Assembly: GCF_024807225.1 (NCBI RefSeq)
Contig: NZ_JANUCO010000001.1
Span: 3,100,001 to 3,164,000 of the forward strand
Origin: Chryseobacterium ginsenosidimutans
GTDB lineage: Bacteria; Bacteroidota; Bacteroidia; Flavobacteriales; Weeksellaceae
DNA length: 64,000 nucleotides
Direction: 5' to 3'
Under the pieces are notes generated by a model, which was not told the origin of the DNA, ran no database searches, and saw only the letters and a program-made list of their open reading frames with translations. Positions 38,384-48,683 of this stretch are shown in pieces. Every line of letters starts with the position of its first letter. The stretch's first letter is position 1. Both the position numbers and the translations under genes were made by a program.

Positions 38384-38701
38384 TTATTCTAAATGAAAAA
38401 CCTCTTCTAAAGGAATACTAATTGGAGAATTATCCGGATTGGTTTCCATAATATCTGCCATATAATCCCACCATTTTTTCACAATTTCAGAAGCTCCTAA
38501 ATCCTGAGAACCAGAACCTTCAGAAACGATTTGATGAGCAAACAGAATATTGGTGTCTTTATCCCAATAGATCGTATAATCCGATACTCCTGAATTTTTC
38601 AGTAATACTTTTAATTCCGGCCATATTTCACGGTGTCTTTTTTCATATTCCTTTTCGCAGCCGGGCTTTAGAAACATTTTGAAGGATACTCTTTTTTTCA
38701 T
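38384..38701 (-). CDS. rhaM: L-rhamnose mutarotase
   Basis: The protein has about 105 residues when started at MKKRVSFKMFLKPGCEKEYE. It has the RhaM dimeric ferredoxin-like fold, with the catalytic-region His in KRHREIWPEL, the Tyr in DYTIYWDKDTNILFAH and WWDYMADIMETNPDNSP. It interconverts alpha and beta anomers of L-rhamnose or related sugars. An upstream in-frame Met (38734) adds 11 residues that families lack. No other rhamnose genes are in the window. Confidence 0.9.
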   Translation of the reverse strand: MKKRVSFKMFLKPGCEKEYEKRHREIWPELKVLLKNSGVSDYTIYWDKDTNILFAHQIVSEGSGSQDLGASEIVKKWWDYMADIMETNPDNSPISIPLEEVFHLE

Positions 38702-38779
38702 TATTTGTTTTGAATGTATTTTTTTGAATACCAAAACTAACCATCATTTTCAAAACAACCAAATTTAATTAGTGAGCAA

Positions 38780-39773
38780 TTATATTTTATTCAACTTTTT
38801 TGAGGTATTTTCTTTATTTTCGAAAAAACGAACAGCATCTTTAATAGCCTTCTCAATGGGTTGATATTCTATTCCAAATTCATCAATTGACTTTTGATTA
38901 GAATAAAAATTGTCTATTCTTAATGCTTTCATATTTACAGAGCTTAAATTGGTTTTAATTTTAAAGCATCTTAAAACATCTCCTATAAAACCCAAAGTCT
39001 TTAAAATAAAATCCGGAATCGGAATCATTACCGAGTTTTGATGGGTTATTTTATTTACCTTTTGAAAGAAATCTTTATACTTCAGATTTTCATGCGTTAA
39101 AATATATTTTTCGCCGTTTTTTCCTTTTTCAATTGCTTTTACAATTCCATTGGCAACGTCTTCTACATGAACCAAACTTTTTCCACCTTTCGGGTAAAAT
39201 AACAGCTTTTTCTTCCAGACCCAAAAGATAATTTTCCCGGAAACTCGGCTTGTAATCGTAAGCTCCGATCATGAAAGTCGGATTTAAAATGATGACTTCT
39301 GTTGTTTCATTATTTTTTAACAGAAAATTTTCTGCTTCCTGTTTGCTCTTAGCATAAAAAGAATGGGTAAAAGGATATTTCTGTTGACTATTTTCGTTTC
39401 CTAAATCTTCCAAATCACCAAAACCCAACGTATTTGCAGAGCTTATAAACAAGAATTTGTGAACCTTTGCCTCTACAGATTGAGAAAATAACCGGATGGT
39501 TGCATCATAATTTATTCGCTCATAATCCTTGTAAAAAAGTAGATTTTGTTGGGTTTCCGCCGCAATATGAATGACGTAATCAACCTCTTTCAAATGCTTT
39601 GAAATATCAGAAAACAAATCACCTTCGATCAGTTTAAGGTTTTCATTTTCTTTACCCAAATAACCGCTTTTCTGGCGCACCAAAGCAATAATAAAATAAC
39701 CATCTTCTAATAATTTTATAACAACATTTGCTCCTAAAAGTCCAGTAATTCCGGTAACAAAAACTTTTTTCAT
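38780..39773 (-). pseudogene. NAD-dependent epimerase/dehydratase family protein (+1 frameshift)
   Basis: The reconstructed enzyme has 330 residues, usual for extended SDRs. The NAD motif is TGITGLLGANVV (about 7-18). The catalytic Tyr-x3-Lys is YAKSK in HSFYAKSKQEAENF. The first frame runs to 39129 and loses sense after AVILPE. The next frame resumes KGGKSLVHVEDVANGIVKAI and continues to 38780. One extra base at 39191 (G on the coding strand) explains it. It overlaps the upstream SDR gene by 4 nt (ATGA), so the two are co-translated. The substrate is unknown. Confidence 0.87.
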
Positions 39774-40555
39774 GCTTCGATTTCTTTTTTAATTGCGCTT
39801 GTCATTAATGGGAGCTTAATCCAGATTGGCAATATTTTCATAATAATCCAGCTTACAGGATTTACAACGATTACAGAATCTTTTTTAAAGAGCTGCTTAA
39901 TACAATAATCCGCAACTTTAGTAGGATCAAGAAGGGTCAATTTTCCTAAAAACCCTTGTTTCTCTATTCTTTTGCTTACATCAGGATTGGTTTTCATCGC
40001 ACCCGGATTGACAACGCTTACAAAAACATTGGTATCTTTCAATTCTTCATGCAAACCTCTTGAAAACGAATGCACAAAGGTTTTGGAAGCCGGATAAACC
40101 GTTTTGAAACCGATCGGAGAAAATGCAGTCATACTCGACACATTTAAAATATACGCTTGAGGCTGTTTCAGTAAATTGGGCAATAATTGATGAGTAATTA
40201 AAGAAGTCGCCATTACATTCACCTGAAGAATCGTATTGATATAATTAGGACTTGCATCTAAAAATTTTCTCGTTCCGCCTAATCCTGCATTATTAATTAA
40301 AATATGAATATCAAATGATTTATTTAACCATTCTGTCAGATTTAAGACATTTTCATTAACGGAAAGATCAACTTCATAGTAATGCGTTTTTACATTAAAT
40401 TTTTCTGAAATCTCTTCACTCAATTCTTTTAAATATTGATTGGGAAGACTCACGAGAATAATATTGATTTTCTTTTGGGCAAGACTTTCGGCAAACGCTT
40501 TTCCTAATCCCTGACTCGCTCCTGTCACAACTGCGTATGATTCTTTGATATTCAT
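39770..40555 (-). CDS. SDR-family short-chain dehydrogenase
   Basis: The 261-residue classical SDR has the cofactor motif GASQGLGKAFA (about 12-22), NNAGLGG in the middle and the YxxxK site in YPASKTF (Tyr about 154). A hydrophobic C-terminal segment (VSWIIMKILPIWIKLPLM) may be membrane-associated. Lipid or sterol-like substrates are possible but unproven. It overlaps the epimerase gene by 4 nt and lies 142 bp downstream of an AraC-type regulator. Confidence 0.9.
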   Translation of the reverse strand: MNIKESYAVVTGASQGLGKAFAESLAQKKINIILVSLPNQYLKELSEEISEKFNVKTHYYEVDLSVNENVLNLTEWLNKSFDIHILINNAGLGGTRKFLDASPNYINTILQVNVMATSLITHQLLPNLLKQPQAYILNVSSMTAFSPIGFKTVYPASKTFVHSFSRGLHEELKDTNVFVSVVNPGAMKTNPDVSKRIEKQGFLGKLTLLDPTKVADYCIKQLFKKDSVIVVNPVSWIIMKILPIWIKLPLMTSAIKKEIEA

Positions 40556-40697
40556 AACAAAACTTTCTGGAGCAAAAGTATCTTCAAAAAGTCCTTTTTA
40601 TGTTCCAAATTATCTGAGTGAACCTATTTTTAAGTAAAAATTTAAAATTCATTAACAATTGTAAATCAATTACTTAAATCAAAAATAAAGTTAAAAT

Positions 40698-41790
40698 TTA
40701 TAAATCTGAACTGTTTTTGAATTCGGAAGGAGTTTGATTCGTGAATTTTTTAAAGGTAGTATTAAAAGAGGTCTTTGAATTGAATCCGGATTCATAGGCG
40801 ATTCCAAGAATTGAAAGTTTGTGATTATCCTTCAATAATTTTTTAGCATAATCAATCCTGAATTCATTGACATACTGGAAAAAGTTTTTCTGAAAACCAG
40901 TATTGATTACGTACGACAAATGATGTGTGGAAACGGAAAGCATTTCGGAAAGCTTAATCAAATTAAGTTCGCTGTCGAGATATGGTTTTTGGGTTTCCAT
41001 GACTTCTTCCAACTGCATTTTAATCTTTACTAATTCTTCGTCAGAAATAAGTTTACGTTTAATTTCTTCTGTTTTAGAATCATCCATGGAAATTAATTCT
41101 TCACGCTGTTTTTCTTCTACCGGATAAATTTCTTTTTGCTTTAAAGAATTATAAGCCACGAAATAAATTACCGATAAAAAGATGGTATTAATGAAAACAT
41201 TTAATGATTTGGCATTAAAAGACAGATTATAAATCGCAAAAACGATACTTACGATGAAAATAATAAGAATGATATATTCAAGCCAGTTCAGATTAATTTC
41301 TTCCGTATTCGAAGAGAATTGCTGAATTTTCTTCTGATGTTTCCTGATCGTAAAATACGAAAGTCCGCTGTAAAATAAAGCCTGAAAGAGAATTAGACTT
41401 ATAGTAACATATTGAAAAGTATGAAAACCCAATTCAACACAAATGAGACTTAGTAAAAATATTACGGGAAGAAACCAGATATTTAAGGTCGTAGATTTTA
41501 AACTTAAAAACCGGATTTGTATAAAATAAAACGCTGAAATAAAATACAATGGGCGTTAAAAACTGAATGAAGCGTCCCAAAAACAGCACGTGAATTTCGA
41601 TCGTCGTATCCGTGATTAAAAAAAGAACTTCATCAAGCCAGAAAGTCGACCATAAAAAGAGAAATATCCCGAACCAGAAATTAGCTTTTTTATTGACTTT
41701 TAAAGGATTTGCCAGCTTCAGTAAAGACAGCAAAACCAATGAACCATAAATAAGTACAACGATAAAATTGTTTAACTCTGATGCGTTCAT
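40698..41790 (-). pseudogene. AraC-family regulator with N-terminal membrane helices (+1 frameshift)
   Basis: The reconstructed protein has 363 residues. The N-terminal half has several transmembrane helices (NNFIVVLIYGSLVLLSLLKL, WFGIFLFLWSTFWLDEVLFL). The C-terminal AraC DNA-binding domain shows two helix-turn-helix units (KLSEMLSVSTHHLSYVINTG and LGIAYESGFNSKTSFNTTFK). The first frame (from 41790) stops at 41434; homology moves to the next frame at about 41475, where one extra base would restore it. It precedes the SDR-epimerase pair on the same strand and may control it. Confidence 0.85.
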
Positions 41791-41821
41791 TGGTTTTGAT
41801 ATTTTAGTTAAAGATAAACTT

Positions 41822-42484
41822 TTACCCTATTCTTTTCCTTACAAAAATCTCATAGCTCAAATAAATCAATGGGAGAGCCATAATTCCTAGATAGAGTATA
41901 TTGTGCATTGCAAGTTCAGGAAATATTAAAACTGAATATATAAGTCCGAAAAAAGCACCTCCTAAATGTGCTGCATGACCTGTATTATCATTACTTCTTG
42001 GGTTTAGCATGCTATAAACTGAATACGCAAAATAAAGCAGTCCAAAAATATATCCAGGAATACTCAACTGAGGGGGTAAAAATATAATCCCGATCTTTGT
42101 AAGTACAGGATTCAAAGAAACACTCGCAAAAATAATTCCAGCAACACCTCCACTAGCTCCGATAGCTGAATACCAACTCTGATTTTTATATATTAATAAT
42201 GACAATAGATTTCCAACAATAATTGATCCTATATAAATTGCTAAAAATCCAGGAATTCCAAAAGCGCCTAATATTGCCGGACCAAACGAATAAAGAACAT
42301 ACATATTCAACACCAAGTGCATAATATCCGCATGAAGAAAACCGGCAGAAAGTAAACGAATGTATTCTTTTCTGTTCAGAATCGCTCCAACGCTGAACTT
42401 ATATTTTTCAAAATTACTGCTTCCATTGGGTGCTACAAAGCTTATGATGGCAGTAATTGCTATAATTACTATTAAAATATTCAT
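41822..42484 (-). CDS. Rhomboid-family intramembrane serine protease
   Basis: The protein has about 220 residues with six transmembrane helices. The catalytic Ser is in GASGG (SAIGASGGVAGIIFA) and the catalytic His in HAAHLGGAFFGLIY. The conserved HxxxN of helix 2 is HADIMHLVLNMY. Start at 42484 (MNILIVIIAITA) was chosen because the longer frame overlaps the upstream lipoprotein gene. It is the last gene of the topoisomerase IV unit. The substrate is unknown. Confidence 0.92.
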   Translation of the reverse strand: MNILIVIIAITAIISFVAPNGSSNFEKYKFSVGAILNRKEYIRLLSAGFLHADIMHLVLNMYVLYSFGPAILGAFGIPGFLAIYIGSIIVGNLLSLLIYKNQSWYSAIGASGGVAGIIFASVSLNPVLTKIGIIFLPPQLSIPGYIFGLLYFAYSVYSMLNPRSNDNTGHAAHLGGAFFGLIYSVLIFPELAMHNILYLGIMALPLIYLSYEIFVRKRIG

Positions 42485-42491
42485 TTGTTTT

Positions 42492-43061
42492 TTATTTAAT
42501 TTTTTGAATGAAGAGTTCTTTAGAATCTCCATTTTCTGAAGGAATCATTTCACTTTTGATGTAAAATTTTCCGTCTTTGCTATACAAAAAGTAGTCCAAA
42601 TCAATTCCTGTATCTTCACCTTCAGAAATAATCTCGGGCAAAAATTTAATCGTATTATTTGTATTGTCTGCTTTTCCAAAACTTCCGTAAACATGGTGCA
42701 TTCCTTCCTTTACGGTATCATTTGGCTTTTCATACCAAAGATAGAAATCTCCGTCTGTGGGAGAATCGAGGATCAGTTTTGCTTTAAGTTTCGTTCCGTC
42801 ATTTTCTCCGGCATAATCGATATAATCTAAAAAGTACTCTCCTTTCCATTTTCCGAAATCTTTTTCATTAACTTCATCATAATCCAAATCAGATTTCACG
42901 CTTTCCGAATCAACAGATGCTTCTTCAACTTGAGGTATTTCAGTAGAATCAACAGGGGTTGTGTTCGCTGAAACTACTGTTGTTTCCTTTTTAACTTCCT
43001 TCTTTTTACAGGAAAAACTTATTGCGGAAATTAAAATAATCGGAAATAATATTTTTTTCAA
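42492..43061 (-). CDS. Putative lipoprotein
   Basis: The 189-residue protein has a lipoprotein signal with lipobox ISFSC (Cys about 18), followed by KKKEVKKE. The rest is acidic and not recognised (FGKWKGEYFLDYIDYAG, DGDFYLWYEKPNDTVKEG). It lies 14 bp after parC and 7 bp before the rhomboid gene, so all three are probably co-transcribed. Confidence 0.8.
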   Translation of the reverse strand: MKKILFPIILISAISFSCKKKEVKKETTVVSANTTPVDSTEIPQVEEASVDSESVKSDLDYDEVNEKDFGKWKGEYFLDYIDYAGENDGTKLKAKLILDSPTDGDFYLWYEKPNDTVKEGMHHVYGSFGKADNTNNTIKFLPEIISEGEDTGIDLDYFLYSKDGKFYIKSEMIPSENGDSKELFIQKIK

Positions 43062-43075
43062 TGTGTATATTTTAA

Positions 43076-45667
43076 TTATGCTTCATTATTCTCATCATCA
43101 CTTTGAAACAAATCTCCTATCGTTCCGCCATCATCATCGCCTTCAATACGTTCCTGTTCTTCATACACTTCAGGCTCTTCTTCTTCCGGCTCAGGAATGG
43201 TGATATTAATTGATTTTACTTTGAATTTAGTGAACTGATTCCCAATAGCTTTGATCCCTTTTACCATGATGAATTCATCAATATTTATGGTTTCAGGATC
43301 GCGGTCTTTACCTTTGTCTTTAGCAAAAATAATTTCGGCAGTTGCACCATTTGAAACAAGTATATTTTCAATAAATGATTTTGAATGTTCAGATGGCATG
43401 AAAGTCTGTATATTCGTGTTATTTTCGAATAAGAACCTCTTAATGAAGTAGATATCTTTTTCGCCATCAAAATAAATACAGGTTACAGGCTGATTCGGTC
43501 GCCATTTTTCAAGCACCAAATATTCATCATCAAAACGGTTTCCAAGATCAAAAGACACCAGTTTTGCTTCTCCGTTGGTATTGATTGTCAGTATTTTATC
43601 ATCACCTTTGAAACTTCCCAGCAAAGTTCCTCTTGCATCTGCATTTAATCTTCTTACCGTATCATCAAACCAGATTTTTCTCGGTGCCAAAGTAGAAACT
43701 CCTTCTTCTTTAAGGTCTACTTTTTTAATCGAATATTTTGTGACCAAATTTCCCTTAGAATCACGACCTTTTATCGCTAATTCTGAGAAATCGATATCCA
43801 TTTTATTTTTTCTGATTCTTGGATTCGGTTTTAAAAGAACACTTACTGTTTCCGCTTCACCATTTGGATTTGCCGAAAAATAAAGCGTTTCCGAACCTTT
43901 TTTATCTGAAGCCAAAGGATAATCTGTATTTCTTGTGACTCCTGTTACAGAAAAACGTTTCATATAATAAGGTCCGTCGCGACCTTCACGATAGATCATG
44001 TTGTAAACCGTTCTCTTATCGTTTTTCTTGAAAATGGCAACGTGCAAAATATCTTTTCCGATAAAGGTTTTGGCTTCTACTTTCACCACTTTCATGCTTC
44101 CGTCTTTCCTGAAAGTAATGATGTCGTCGATGTCTGAACAATCGAATAAATACTGATCTTTTTTCAGGGAAGTTCCTATGAAACCTTCTTCAAAATTGGC
44201 ATAGAATTTCTCATTCGCAACCGCCACTTTTGTAGCATCGATCGTATCAAAAATTCTAAGTTCAGTCTTTCTCTGTCTGTCTTTTCCGTATTTTTTCTGA
44301 ATATTTAAATAATAATCAATCGCATACTGAATAAGATTCGCCAAATGATGTTTTACCAGCTCTATTTTACCTTCCAGCGCGGCAATATTTTCTTTAAATT
44401 TATCTAAATCGAACCTTGAAATTCTCTTGATTCTGATTTCTGTTAATTTTAAAATATCTTCTTCGGTTACCGCTCTTAAAAGATGTTTCGTATGAGGTTT
44501 TAACCCTTCATCGATTGTTTTTATAACATCTTCCCAGGTTTCCACTTCTTCAATATCGTGGTAGATTCTGTTTTCAATAAAAATCCTTTCCAATGAAGAA
44601 AAATGCCAGCTTTCCTGTAACTCATGAAGTTCTATTTCAAGTTCTTTTTTAAGCAAAGAAACCGTATGTTCTGTATTTCTTCTTAAAATTTCAGAAACAT
44701 TCAGGAACATTGGTTTATCACCAACAATTACACAGGCATTCGGAGAAATCGTAACCTGACAATCGGTGAAAGCATACAGTGCATCGATCGTTTTATCAGG
44801 CGAAGAATCATTAGGAAGATGAATCAGAATTTCTACTTTATCTGATGTATTATCTTCAATTTTTTTGATCTTAATCTTCCCTTTTTCATTGGCTTTCAAC
44901 ACAGAATCAATCAAATCTCCTGTATTTTTGGAAAAAGGTAACTCCGTGATCATCAAAGTATGCTTGTCGACCTGAACTATTCTTGCTCTGGCTCTTACTT
45001 TTCCACCTCGGTGACCGTCGTTATATTCTGAAACATCTAAAAATCCTGCCGTTAAAAAATCCGGGAAAAGCTCAAATCTTTTACCTTTAAGGTGAGCGAC
45101 AGAAGCATTAATTAATTCATTAAAGTTATGAGGAAGAATTTTTGTGGAAAGACCAACCCCGATTCCTTCAACTCCCTGAGCCAAAAGCAACGGAAATTTT
45201 ACGGGTAAATCAATAGGTTCGTTATTTCTGCCGTCATAAGATTTTGCCCAATCGGTAGTTTTCGGGTTGAAAACCACTTCCAGCGCAAAAGGTGTCAATC
45301 TTGCTTCAATATATCTCGCCGCCGCCGCAGAATCTCCTGTGTAGATATTTCCCCAGTTTCCCTGAGTATCAATCAACAGCTCTCTCTGCCCGATTCCTAC
45401 CATTGCATCCGTTATGGAAGCATCACCGTGAGGGTGATATTTCATGGTATTTCCTACGATATTGGCAACTTTATTATAACGTCCGTCTTCCAGCTCTCGC
45501 ATGGAATGCATAATTCTTCTTTGAACAGGTTTAAAACCATCAAAAACCGAGGGAATCGCCCTGTCTAAAATTACATAAGAAGCATAATCCAGAAACCAGT
45601 CTTTGTACAGTCCGGAAACTTTTTTTAAGCTCTCACCATCATTATGCGAGTGTTCTTCTGTCATCAT
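43076..45667 (-). CDS. parC: DNA topoisomerase IV subunit A
   Basis: This 863-residue type IIA topoisomerase cuts and rejoins DNA during chromosome decatenation. The catalytic Tyr119 follows Arg118 (SAAAARYIEARLTPFA). The quinolone-determining segment is HPHGDASITDAMVGIGQ. The breakage-reunion core is followed by a C-terminal beta-pinwheel-like region and an acidic tail (PEPEEEEPEVYEEQE). Location near the other topoisomerase IV gene supports ParC over GyrA. It is 7 bp after a small membrane protein gene. Confidence 0.92.
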   Translation of the reverse strand: MMTEEHSHNDGESLKKVSGLYKDWFLDYASYVILDRAIPSVFDGFKPVQRRIMHSMRELEDGRYNKVANIVGNTMKYHPHGDASITDAMVGIGQRELLIDTQGNWGNIYTGDSAAAARYIEARLTPFALEVVFNPKTTDWAKSYDGRNNEPIDLPVKFPLLLAQGVEGIGVGLSTKILPHNFNELINASVAHLKGKRFELFPDFLTAGFLDVSEYNDGHRGGKVRARARIVQVDKHTLMITELPFSKNTGDLIDSVLKANEKGKIKIKKIEDNTSDKVEILIHLPNDSSPDKTIDALYAFTDCQVTISPNACVIVGDKPMFLNVSEILRRNTEHTVSLLKKELEIELHELQESWHFSSLERIFIENRIYHDIEEVETWEDVIKTIDEGLKPHTKHLLRAVTEEDILKLTEIRIKRISRFDLDKFKENIAALEGKIELVKHHLANLIQYAIDYYLNIQKKYGKDRQRKTELRIFDTIDATKVAVANEKFYANFEEGFIGTSLKKDQYLFDCSDIDDIITFRKDGSMKVVKVEAKTFIGKDILHVAIFKKNDKRTVYNMIYREGRDGPYYMKRFSVTGVTRNTDYPLASDKKGSETLYFSANPNGEAETVSVLLKPNPRIRKNKMDIDFSELAIKGRDSKGNLVTKYSIKKVDLKEEGVSTLAPRKIWFDDTVRRLNADARGTLLGSFKGDDKILTINTNGEAKLVSFDLGNRFDDEYLVLEKWRPNQPVTCIYFDGEKDIYFIKRFLFENNTNIQTFMPSEHSKSFIENILVSNGATAEIIFAKDKGKDRDPETINIDEFIMVKGIKAIGNQFTKFKVKSINITIPEPEEEEPEVYEEQERIEGDDDGGTIGDLFQSDDENNEA

Positions 45668-45674
45668 TTATATA

Positions 45675-46151
45675 TTAACTCTTTTTCTCGTTATTAGCTT
45701 TAACTACTTTATTTAAGGAGAATTTTAAATCATTAATTTCTTTTCTTGTCAAATATGAAACTTCATATTTCAACATTGTTGAACCACCATTTTTGCTTGA
45801 GATCGTCACATAGAGTCTTTTTATAAAGAAAATATCAATGATCTCAAATTTTAATAGTTTGTACTTTGGAAATTCATCACTTAATGCCTTATGCAAAAAA
45901 GGAATGATATCCCTATTTCTGAAATGAAGCGCTTCTCCGTCGCTATCGTATTCAAAAATCTGTCTTCCAGTCAGGTAAAAAAGCACTATTAAAATAATTG
46001 GAATCGCAATTAATAGTAAACTTTCCTTTCCTAAAATATCAAATCTGTATTCTTCCAACAGATAAGCTCCCACTCCGCCTATCAAAAACATGATCAGCAG
46101 TGTATTTACGAAGCTGTAAACCGAGGTCTTATTACGGTTACTAAGTCTCAT
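45675..46151 (-). CDS. Membrane protein of unknown function
   Basis: The 158-residue protein has two N-terminal transmembrane helices (FVNTLLIMFLIGGVGAYLLE and LLLIAIPIILIVLFYLTG), then a cytoplasmic beta-rich part (EYDSDGEALHFRNRD, KLLKFEIIDIFFIKRLYVTI). No family is recognised. It lies between parE and parC, 7 bp before parC, a placement that implies co-expression. Confidence 0.78.
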   Translation of the reverse strand: MRLSNRNKTSVYSFVNTLLIMFLIGGVGAYLLEEYRFDILGKESLLLIAIPIILIVLFYLTGRQIFEYDSDGEALHFRNRDIIPFLHKALSDEFPKYKLLKFEIIDIFFIKRLYVTISSKNGGSTMLKYEVSYLTRKEINDLKFSLNKVVKANNEKKS

Positions 46152-46213
46152 AACTATATTAGTTTTTTATGGTTGTGCGTGGCTTGTATGCGTTTTTTTA
46201 TCTATAATTTTAA

Positions 46214-48103
46214 TTAATTTTCATCTATAATTTCACTCAATATTTCTTTTTTATTAATGTCTGGATCTTCTACGACAAGATTTTCAAGGATAAAAACCTG
46301 TCTGTCCGGAGTGTTTTTCCCCATATAAAACTCCAATAACTGCTCAATTGTCTGATCTTTGCCTATCACTACAGGCTCCAGACGAATATCTTTTCCGATA
46401 AAATGTTTAAATTCATCAGGAGAAATTTCACCTAATCCTTTAAATCGGGTGATCTCAGGATTTTTCCCTAATTCATTCAATGCTTTTACTCTTTCTGCTT
46501 CCGAATAACAATATCTTGTTTCCTTTTTATTTCTAACCCTAAATAATGGTGTCTGAAGAATATAAAGGTGATTATTCTTAATTAAATCCGGGAAAAACTG
46601 CAAAAAGAACGTGATCATCAACAGACGAATGTGCATCCCGTCGACATCGGCATCGGTTGCGATAATTACCTGATTGTATCTAAGATCTTCTAAACTTTCT
46701 TCAATATTTAATGCAGCCTGAAGAAGATTAAATTCTTCATTTTCGTACACTACTTTTTTCGTTAATCCGTAACAGTTCAACGGCTTACCTTTTAGCGAAA
46801 ATACAGCTTGCGTTTCAACATCTCTGGATTTTGTGATCGATCCGGATGCAGAATCTCCCTCAGTGATGAAGATCTGGGTTTCCCCTTTTCTTTCGTTTTT
46901 CTGATCGTTGTAATGCTGTCTGCAGTCGCGAAGTTTTTTGTTGTGAAGAGACACTTTTTTTGCTCTTTCTCTTGCCAGTTTCTGGATTCCGGAAAGTTCT
47001 TTTCTTTCTCTTTCAGAAATTAATATTTTTCTTTGAATCGCTTCTGCAATTTCCGGATTTTGATGTAAGAAATTATCTAATTTACTTTTTAAACAGTCGA
47101 TAATAAAAGTTCTTACCGTCGGTCCGTTTGGTCCCATATCGTTTGAACCTAATTTAGTCTTTGTCTGAGACTCAAAAACAGGTTCTTCAACATTAATGGA
47201 AATCGCAGCAACAATAGATTTTCTTACATCTGAAGCATCAAAAGTTTTATTAAAAAACTCTCGAATCGTTTTTACATACGCTTCACGGAAAGCATTCAGA
47301 TGCGTTCCTCCCTGCGTTGTATTTTGTCCGTTTACGAATGAAAAATAGGTTTCTGTCTGAGATTTATCGGTATGCGTAATCGCAACTTCTATATCATTAT
47401 CTCTCAGGTGAATGATAGGATATAATGTTTCATTTTCCAGCTCTTCATCCAACAAATCTTTAAGACCGTTTTCAGAAAAGAAAGTTTCACCGTTAAAAAA
47501 GATTTTCAACCCCGGATTCAGGTAAGAATAGTTACGAAGCATTCTTTCGATGTATTCTTTTCTGTATTTAAAGTGAAGGAAAATATCACCATCCGGAATA
47601 AAAGAAATTTCGGTTCCGTTTCTGTCTGAAGTATCCTTTTCTTCATGATCTTCAGTGATCAATCCACGGGAAAACTCAGCAATCTTCATTCTTCCTTCAC
47701 GGAAAGATCGTACCCGGAAATACTCCGAAAGCGCGTTTACGGCTTTTGTACCGACCCCATTCAGACCGACTGATTTTTTGAAGGCTTTACTGTCGTACTT
47801 ACCTCCGGTGTTCATTTTGGAAACGGCATCCACCACTTTTCCAAGCGGAATTCCACGACCAAAGTCACGAATAGTAACTTTACCGTCGTCGACTTTTATT
47901 TCAATTCTTTTGCCCGATTTCATTCTGAACTCATCGATGGAGTTGTCTAGAATCTCTTTAAGCAAAATATAAATACCATCATCAGCAGACGAACCGTCTC
48001 CGAGCTTCCCGATATACATTCCGGGGCGCAAACGGATGTGTTCCTGCCAATCGAGGGTTCTGATATTATCTTCGGAATAGATTGGGTTTATTTCTTGTGA
48101 CAT
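46214..48103 (-). CDS. parE: DNA topoisomerase IV subunit B
   Basis: The protein has about 629 residues when started at MSQEINPIYSEDN; an upstream Met adds five residues. The GHKL ATPase domain has the Asn of LKEILDNSIDEF, GRGIPLG and GLNGVGTKAVNALS. The TOPRIM domain has EGDSASGS and DADVDGMHIR. The end includes RFKGLGEISPDEF. It supplies ATP hydrolysis to ParC. It is first of a likely five-gene unit: parE, membrane protein, parC, lipoprotein, rhomboid. Confidence 0.94.
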   Translation of the reverse strand: MSQEINPIYSEDNIRTLDWQEHIRLRPGMYIGKLGDGSSADDGIYILLKEILDNSIDEFRMKSGKRIEIKVDDGKVTIRDFGRGIPLGKVVDAVSKMNTGGKYDSKAFKKSVGLNGVGTKAVNALSEYFRVRSFREGRMKIAEFSRGLITEDHEEKDTSDRNGTEISFIPDGDIFLHFKYRKEYIERMLRNYSYLNPGLKIFFNGETFFSENGLKDLLDEELENETLYPIIHLRDNDIEVAITHTDKSQTETYFSFVNGQNTTQGGTHLNAFREAYVKTIREFFNKTFDASDVRKSIVAAISINVEEPVFESQTKTKLGSNDMGPNGPTVRTFIIDCLKSKLDNFLHQNPEIAEAIQRKILISERERKELSGIQKLARERAKKVSLHNKKLRDCRQHYNDQKNERKGETQIFITEGDSASGSITKSRDVETQAVFSLKGKPLNCYGLTKKVVYENEEFNLLQAALNIEESLEDLRYNQVIIATDADVDGMHIRLLMITFFLQFFPDLIKNNHLYILQTPLFRVRNKKETRYCYSEAERVKALNELGKNPEITRFKGLGEISPDEFKHFIGKDIRLEPVVIGKDQTIEQLLEFYMGKNTPDRQVFILENLVVEDPDINKKEILSEIIDEN

Positions 48104-48369
48104 ACGTAATTTCAGCAAACGTACAAAAGTACGAATTTGGAAAAAATTATCCGAATTTTTTAATTCATTTTTTATCGATATTTATCTATATTTTTTGGAT
48201 AGTTCTCAACGAAATTCTGTATTTACATTATTCAATCGTAAGTGAAAAACAAAATTGTTGTATTTTTCCTTATTAATTAGATAAAAATTCACTTGATATT
48301 TAACCTTTAATACCAAAAAAAGGATTCGATAAGATTAAAACCAACTCTCGATAAAACCAAACTAAGACC

Positions 48370-48600
48370 ATGAAAAATAAATTACATGCCTGCATCATTG
48401 ATGACCAGGATGACGAAGAATCTATCTCCCTACTCCTGAGAAATAAATTCCCTGAGTTTGAAATCGATTTTTAAACCTACGGCATTCCGTACGCTTCCGA
48501 TTATCTCAGTCAACATTCTCCGGATCTTTTATTTGTCGATATTCAACTGGTGGATGAAACGGCGGTGAAAATTTTATCAAAAATCAGTTTAAATAATTAA
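48370..48600 (+). pseudogene. Truncated response-regulator receiver fragment with internal stop
   Basis: From the ATG at 48370 the frame reads MKNKLHACIIDDQDDEESIS with the acidic DD pair of a receiver domain, then LLLRNKFPEFEIDF and a TAA at 48472. After it the same frame gives TYGIPYASDYLSQHSP and DLLFVDIQLVDET, which contains the expected phospho-acceptor Asp, and ends at 48600. The output domain is missing. It is likely decayed. The rest of the 48104-48683 gap shows nothing else. Confidence 0.65.
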
Positions 48601-48683
48601 AATTTATCGCCTTAATCTCATATTTTTTAGCCTTTAACTTGAAAAAATAAATTAAATTCGGTGTAAGTAAAAAATTCGCTTTA

